Source: an uncultured Paraprevotella sp.
Lineage (GTDB): Bacteria > Bacteroidota > Bacteroidia > Bacteroidales > Bacteroidaceae
Assembly: GCA_900546665.1 (NCBI GenBank)
Contig: URDY01000036.1
Location: forward strand, 1-25,459
Direction of reading: 5' to 3'
Length of the DNA: 25,459 nucleotides
Below the pieces are notes generated by a model. The model ran no database searches and was not told where the DNA came from. It saw nothing but the letters and a program-made list of their open reading frames with translations. This document shows, one piece after another, positions 22,311 through 25,459 of this stretch. Numbering within the stretch: the first letter of the stretch is position 1; each line of letters opens with the position of its first letter. The position numbers and the translations under genes are program-made.

Positions 22311-25253
22311 CTATTTTTTCAGTGATGAATTAAGTTTTGGTTTTAACTCATCCGGTGAATCGTTAGTATACATATTAACTTTGGAAGCTTCCTTTGTAAA
22401 CAGATTACTGATCAACTGTATGTCAACTGTATATTGTGGACGAAACTCATCTGATGACATATACTCAAATATGGCCCTACGCATCTGAGCTATGACCGGA
22501 TATTTATCCGTTGCATCTATAGGCATTGTAGTCATAAGCAAACGTCCATTACCCACTTTCGCTTCAAAAAGCATACCTATTTTTCTACTAAGGAACCAAG
22601 TATCTATGCTCTGCACAACAGGCTGGAATTCTGCAGGAAATTCCGTAAACTGCATAACTTGCTTACGGTTAACCAAATCCCACCACTGAAGATCACTATA
22701 ATAATCAGTCGGAAAATGACGGAACAACGGATGACTGCTCTCGATATACAATCCTGTGGTATGAGGCGGACGCATTTTGAACCAGCTGGTATTCCAGAAC
22801 ACTGGAGTAAACTGCTGAACAATATCCTTTCCATATTTTATTTTTCCTCCGGCTGCAATAAGCACCTTTCCTCCTTTAGCCAAAATATCTTCTGCACGTG
22901 AATCCAAAGTATCAGTAAAATAAATATCTGAAGGAACCTGACGGGCCTTCTCTACACTGTTACGCGGATAAACCCAAAAATCCCAATGATTTTTACTGCA
23001 AACCTTTTCAACTTCACCGTCTACCGTTATTTCCCCCTCCAAACAAAGTTCTAATGTCATTTTCTGCGATGAAAGTCCTTTTGCCGTATAAGCAGGAATA
23101 TCACCCAACAGATTGGCATTTCCCAATTGAATATCTTTTGTAGAAACAAGTCCCTTATCATAGATTTTACCATATTGATCCTTAATCACATAAGTGACCT
23201 TAGCATGATGAATTGGTGCTTTCCCATAATGTGCCACCTCTATTGAAGCTGTAAAAGGTTCATCATCCCAATAAGTAAACTTCGGAATACGGGCTAACAG
23301 CACCGTTGGTGAACAGAATTCACGGAATTCTTCAGGACTGATATATTCCTTCTCATTAAAGAATACATTAGTAAGCCCGACCAAGGCTGTACCTTGTCCC
23401 GAATAATCATTAAGAGCCAGCATTTGAAAACCAGCATAGCCCGGTGTACGAATAGTACGCTCGAGCTCGTGTTTATAGCATAATGCTTGTAATTTACCAG
23501 AAGCCATCATAAATTTATGAGCCATCTGCCCCATGTGGTTATCTTCAAGCAAATCTCTGAATATCTCAAAATTACGCGCTTTATTTACACCTGTATATTG
23601 ACTTATTTCATCAAAATCCGGGAATACACACCATTGCCCCGTTTCGTGAGACACAAAAGGCTGGCCGACAGTATCTATCTTGGCACGAAAATCGTATGTA
23701 GACTCAGGAGCTCTCCGTCTCCATTCATCTAATCCTCTCACACCTGCCTTTACATGATACATACTCTTTGGCTGCCAGGCCCATCCACCTCCAACCGAAG
23801 CTCCCGTATAAACATGACGTTTATCCGTTTTCTTCCAATAATCCACAAAATCACTTACCCAAGCCACCCAGTTTCCTGCAGGTTCATTTCCACATGCCAG
23901 CATACAAAATGAAGCATAATTACCATAAATTTTATTCATACGCTGCGTTTCCTGCAAAAGATATTGATCAATATACATACCATTTCCAAGTTTTACTCCG
24001 TGATTCGGCCAACTCGGTCCTTCCGGTTGGAGATAAAAACCAACTTTATCAGCAGCCTTGAATGCTGCCTCGGGTGGACAAAACGAATGAAAACGCATGT
24101 GATTCAATCCATAATTCCGACAAATACGAAAGACACGTTCCCAAGAGGCTTCATCCATCGGTGCATATCCCGTCAACGGAAAATCACAGTTTTCTACAGT
24201 TCCACGTAACATAGTAAGTCTGCCATTTACATAAAACATTTTATCCTTTATTGTAAATTCACGCATACCAAAAGTACGTGTTTGTACGTCCGTTCCGTCA
24301 TCAGAAACAATTTCTGCAGTAAGTTCATACAGAGCTGGATTAAATTCATCCCACAGCTGCATTTGATCCCCCATGTCCAATGTCATCTCCAATGTAGCCT
24401 GACCTCTTTTTACCGTCACATCACGAGTAATCTCAGGTACTTGATGTTCGACATCGGTATTAAAGCTTTTAGCACGCAATATTACTTTAGCCTTAACACT
24501 GCCGTTTCCTTCACGTTTTAAATCCAGTCTGACCAACGCCTTCTTATTATGAATGTCCGGATAAACCTGAATATCATCTGCATATAGTTTTGGCATTGCC
24601 TGCATCTCTATACGTCCGACAATACCATTCCAATTACCTTGAGTCTGATCGGTCACACTATGGGAATCCGCACCTACACAAACTCCGTCTATTCGATTGT
24701 CTATTCTGACAGCTATTACATTTTTACCTCTTTTTACGTATTTCGTCACATCATATACATGAGGAACACAAAGACTGTTGTCGTTACCAACTTTTTTACC
24801 GTTGACCCAAAGTGCAGTTTCAATATGTGGCCGTTCCAAAAACAAGACTATACGTTGTCCGCTCCAGTCTGAAGGTATTTCCACAGTACGACGATACCAC
24901 GCCACACCCACATAATGCCGATCCGGAGTAAGGAAAAAAGGTAGTTTAAAATTCTCTATTTTCCGATACTTCTCCATATAAGGATTATAGAAAAATGAAC
25001 TGTCATAAAGTGATCCAGTCCATTTAGTATCTACTGAGGGTTTGTCACCTTTAAGACGTTGAGGCATACTTCCTGGCAAAAGAATTTCGTCAGCCAATGT
25101 TTTACCATACCACTTTTCCGATATGCCTTCATCATGACGATCTATCTGAAATTGCCAGTCACCGGATAAATCCATTGTATGTTGTGCCCATATAGATCCT
25201 CCAGCCATTGTCAACATCGCAACAGCAGACAGCAACATGTTTCGTGTTCTCAT
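22311..25253 (-). CDS. Secreted glycoside hydrolase family 2 enzyme
   Basis: A 980-aa protein with a signal peptide (cut after 'IWAQ', residue 24). The GH2 order is visible. The jelly-roll sugar-binding domain spans about 25-220, with 'GVAWYRRTVEIP', 'LFLERPHIETALWVNGKKVG' split in two blocks, and 'GNWNGIVGRIEM'. An Ig-like domain spans about 225-332. The (beta/alpha)8 catalytic domain starts at 'FYVNGRLTMLRGT', with 'HMRFHSFCPPEAAFKAAD'. The acid/base is E457 in 'CGNEPAGN' and the likely nucleophile is E537 in 'SHETGQW'. About 300 further residues form extra C-terminal domains. It is a retaining exo-glycosidase, most often beta-galactosidase or beta-glucuronidase in this family; specificity is not readable here. 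Its acetylesterase neighbour suggests a pectin side chain as target. No consensus promoter was seen, but a perfect dyad abuts the start codon. Confidence 0.93.
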   Translation of the reverse strand: MRTRNMLLSAVAMLTMAGGSIWAQHTMDLSGDWQFQIDRHDEGISEKWYGKTLADEILLPGSMPQRLKGDKPSVDTKWTGSLYDSSFFYNPYMEKYRKIENFKLPFFLTPDRHYVGVAWYRRTVEIPSDWSGQRIVLFLERPHIETALWVNGKKVGNDNSLCVPHVYDVTKYVKRGKNVIAVRIDNRIDGVCVGADSHSVTDQTQGNWNGIVGRIEMQAMPKLYADDIQVYPDIHNKKALVRLDLKREGNGSVKAKVILRAKSFNTDVEHQVPEITRDVTVKRGQATLEMTLDMGDQMQLWDEFNPALYELTAEIVSDDGTDVQTRTFGMREFTIKDKMFYVNGRLTMLRGTVENCDFPLTGYAPMDEASWERVFRICRNYGLNHMRFHSFCPPEAAFKAADKVGFYLQPEGPSWPNHGVKLGNGMYIDQYLLQETQRMNKIYGNYASFCMLACGNEPAGNWVAWVSDFVDYWKKTDKRHVYTGASVGGGWAWQPKSMYHVKAGVRGLDEWRRRAPESTYDFRAKIDTVGQPFVSHETGQWCVFPDFDEISQYTGVNKARNFEIFRDLLEDNHMGQMAHKFMMASGKLQALCYKHELERTIRTPGYAGFQMLALNDYSGQGTALVGLTNVFFNEKEYISPEEFREFCSPTVLLARIPKFTYWDDEPFTASIEVAHYGKAPIHHAKVTYVIKDQYGKIYDKGLVSTKDIQLGNANLLGDIPAYTAKGLSSQKMTLELCLEGEITVDGEVEKVCSKNHWDFWVYPRNSVEKARQVPSDIYFTDTLDSRAEDILAKGGKVLIAAGGKIKYGKDIVQQFTPVFWNTSWFKMRPPHTTGLYIESSHPLFRHFPTDYYSDLQWWDLVNRKQVMQFTEFPAEFQPVVQSIDTWFLSRKIGMLFEAKVGNGRLLMTTMPIDATDKYPVIAQMRRAIFEYMSSDEFRPQYTVDIQLISNLFTKEASKVNMYTNDSPDELKPKLNSSLKK

Positions 25254-25272
25254 AATTAAAACGGTTTTAATT
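25254..25272. promoter_or_regulatory. Perfect palindrome adjoining the GH2 start codon
   Basis: Arms AATTAAAAC (25254-25262) and GTTTTAATT (25264-25272) flank one central base. The element begins at the base next to the GH2 ATG (25251-25253). It could be an operator or a hairpin that hides the start. Function is inferred from symmetry only. Confidence 0.4.
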
Positions 25273-25301
25273 TATAATTCAAGTTTCGCAAGTAAAAAAG
25301 T

Positions 25302-25378
25302 ATAGCTTTTAGTTCTGTATTTCACAGAAAATGAGTATCTTTAAGTGTTATTTAAAAGAGCTCAATACTAAAAGCTAT
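25302..25378. repeat. 12-bp inverted repeat flanking the leader of the divergent gene
   Basis: Perfect arms ATAGCTTTTAGT (25302-25313) and ACTAAAAGCTAT (25367-25378) are separated by 53 bp. The right arm includes the first two bases of the start codon at 25377. Between them lies TATCTTTA (25336-25343), one base from a -7 box. The layout could be paired operator half-sites or a long hairpin covering the start. Confidence 0.5.
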
Positions 25379-25459
25379 GGCCAAAGATAAACATATTATT
25401 TCAGAAATAGACTCATTTTTTTCTAAAAATGATTATAACAGGGCTATTAATTGTATAAT
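25377..25459 (+). CDS. Start of an unidentified gene divergent from the PUL (partial, cut by the window edge)
   Basis: An open frame begins at ATG 25377 and runs off the right edge after 27 codons ('MAKDKHIISEIDSFFSKNDY' and onwards). I do not recognise the family. The visible part is hydrophilic, has no signal peptide, and looks like the first helix of an alpha-helical or TPR-like protein. A near-consensus -7 box TATCTTTA lies 33 bp upstream. It is divergent from the GH2 gene, the usual place for a PUL regulator, but 27 residues cannot prove that. Confidence 0.5.
   Translation, partial: MAKDKHIISEIDSFFSKNDYNRAINCI

Overview
This window looks like a chromosomal segment of a gut-type Bacteroidales (Bacteroides/Phocaeicola-like; the genus cannot be fixed from sequence alone). 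The evidence is a SusC/SusD pair next to polysaccharide-degrading enzymes, a firmicute-type class III fructose-1,6-bisphosphatase, Bacteroidetes-restricted envelope families, AT-rich intergenic DNA, and repeated matches to the Bacteroides promoter (-33 TTTG, 19-21 bp spacer, -7 TAnnTTTG), most of them about 20-30 bp upstream of start codons.

Layout. (1) 1-431: a minus-strand tRNA cluster, Gly-Leu-Leu-Gly in transcription order, with a good promoter at 401-431. (2) 473-3960, minus strand: a POTRA-less BamA/TamA-type outer-membrane barrel, a secreted PCMD-family protein 15 bp behind it, then carboxynorspermidine/carboxyspermidine decarboxylase (nspC). (3) 3961-4569: about 600 bp without a gene, holding a 21-bp tandem repeat array. 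(4) 4570-10667: housekeeping genes fbp (+), a 5'-nucleotidase-family metallophosphoesterase (-), a short CbpA-like J-domain protein (+) and an A-type flavodiiron protein (+). (5) 10730-13988, minus strand: an operon of a ResB-like protein, a CcsA-like haem-handling protein and a triheme cytochrome c peroxidase, so a c-type cytochrome is encoded with part of its assembly machinery. It converges on the flavodiiron gene, giving two oxygen/peroxide-detoxifying functions back to back. (6) 14360-25253, minus strand: a polysaccharide-utilisation locus. A GH2 glycosidase and a CE12-type rhamnogalacturonan acetylesterase are followed by a YidE/YbjL/AspT-type transporter with its own promoter-like box and terminator, then susC and susD. 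CE12 suggests a pectin (rhamnogalacturonan-type) substrate, but this is inference. (7) 25377 to the edge: the start of a divergent plus-strand gene, cut off after 27 codons.

I found no insertion sequence, prophage, CRISPR array or obvious defence system. No wholly new multi-gene system is evident. The points most worth a second look are the 21-bp repeats upstream of fbp, the unusually short SusC and CbpA-like proteins, the dyads around the PUL boundary at 25254-25378, a transporter with almost no leader, and the ResB-CcsA-peroxidase operon.
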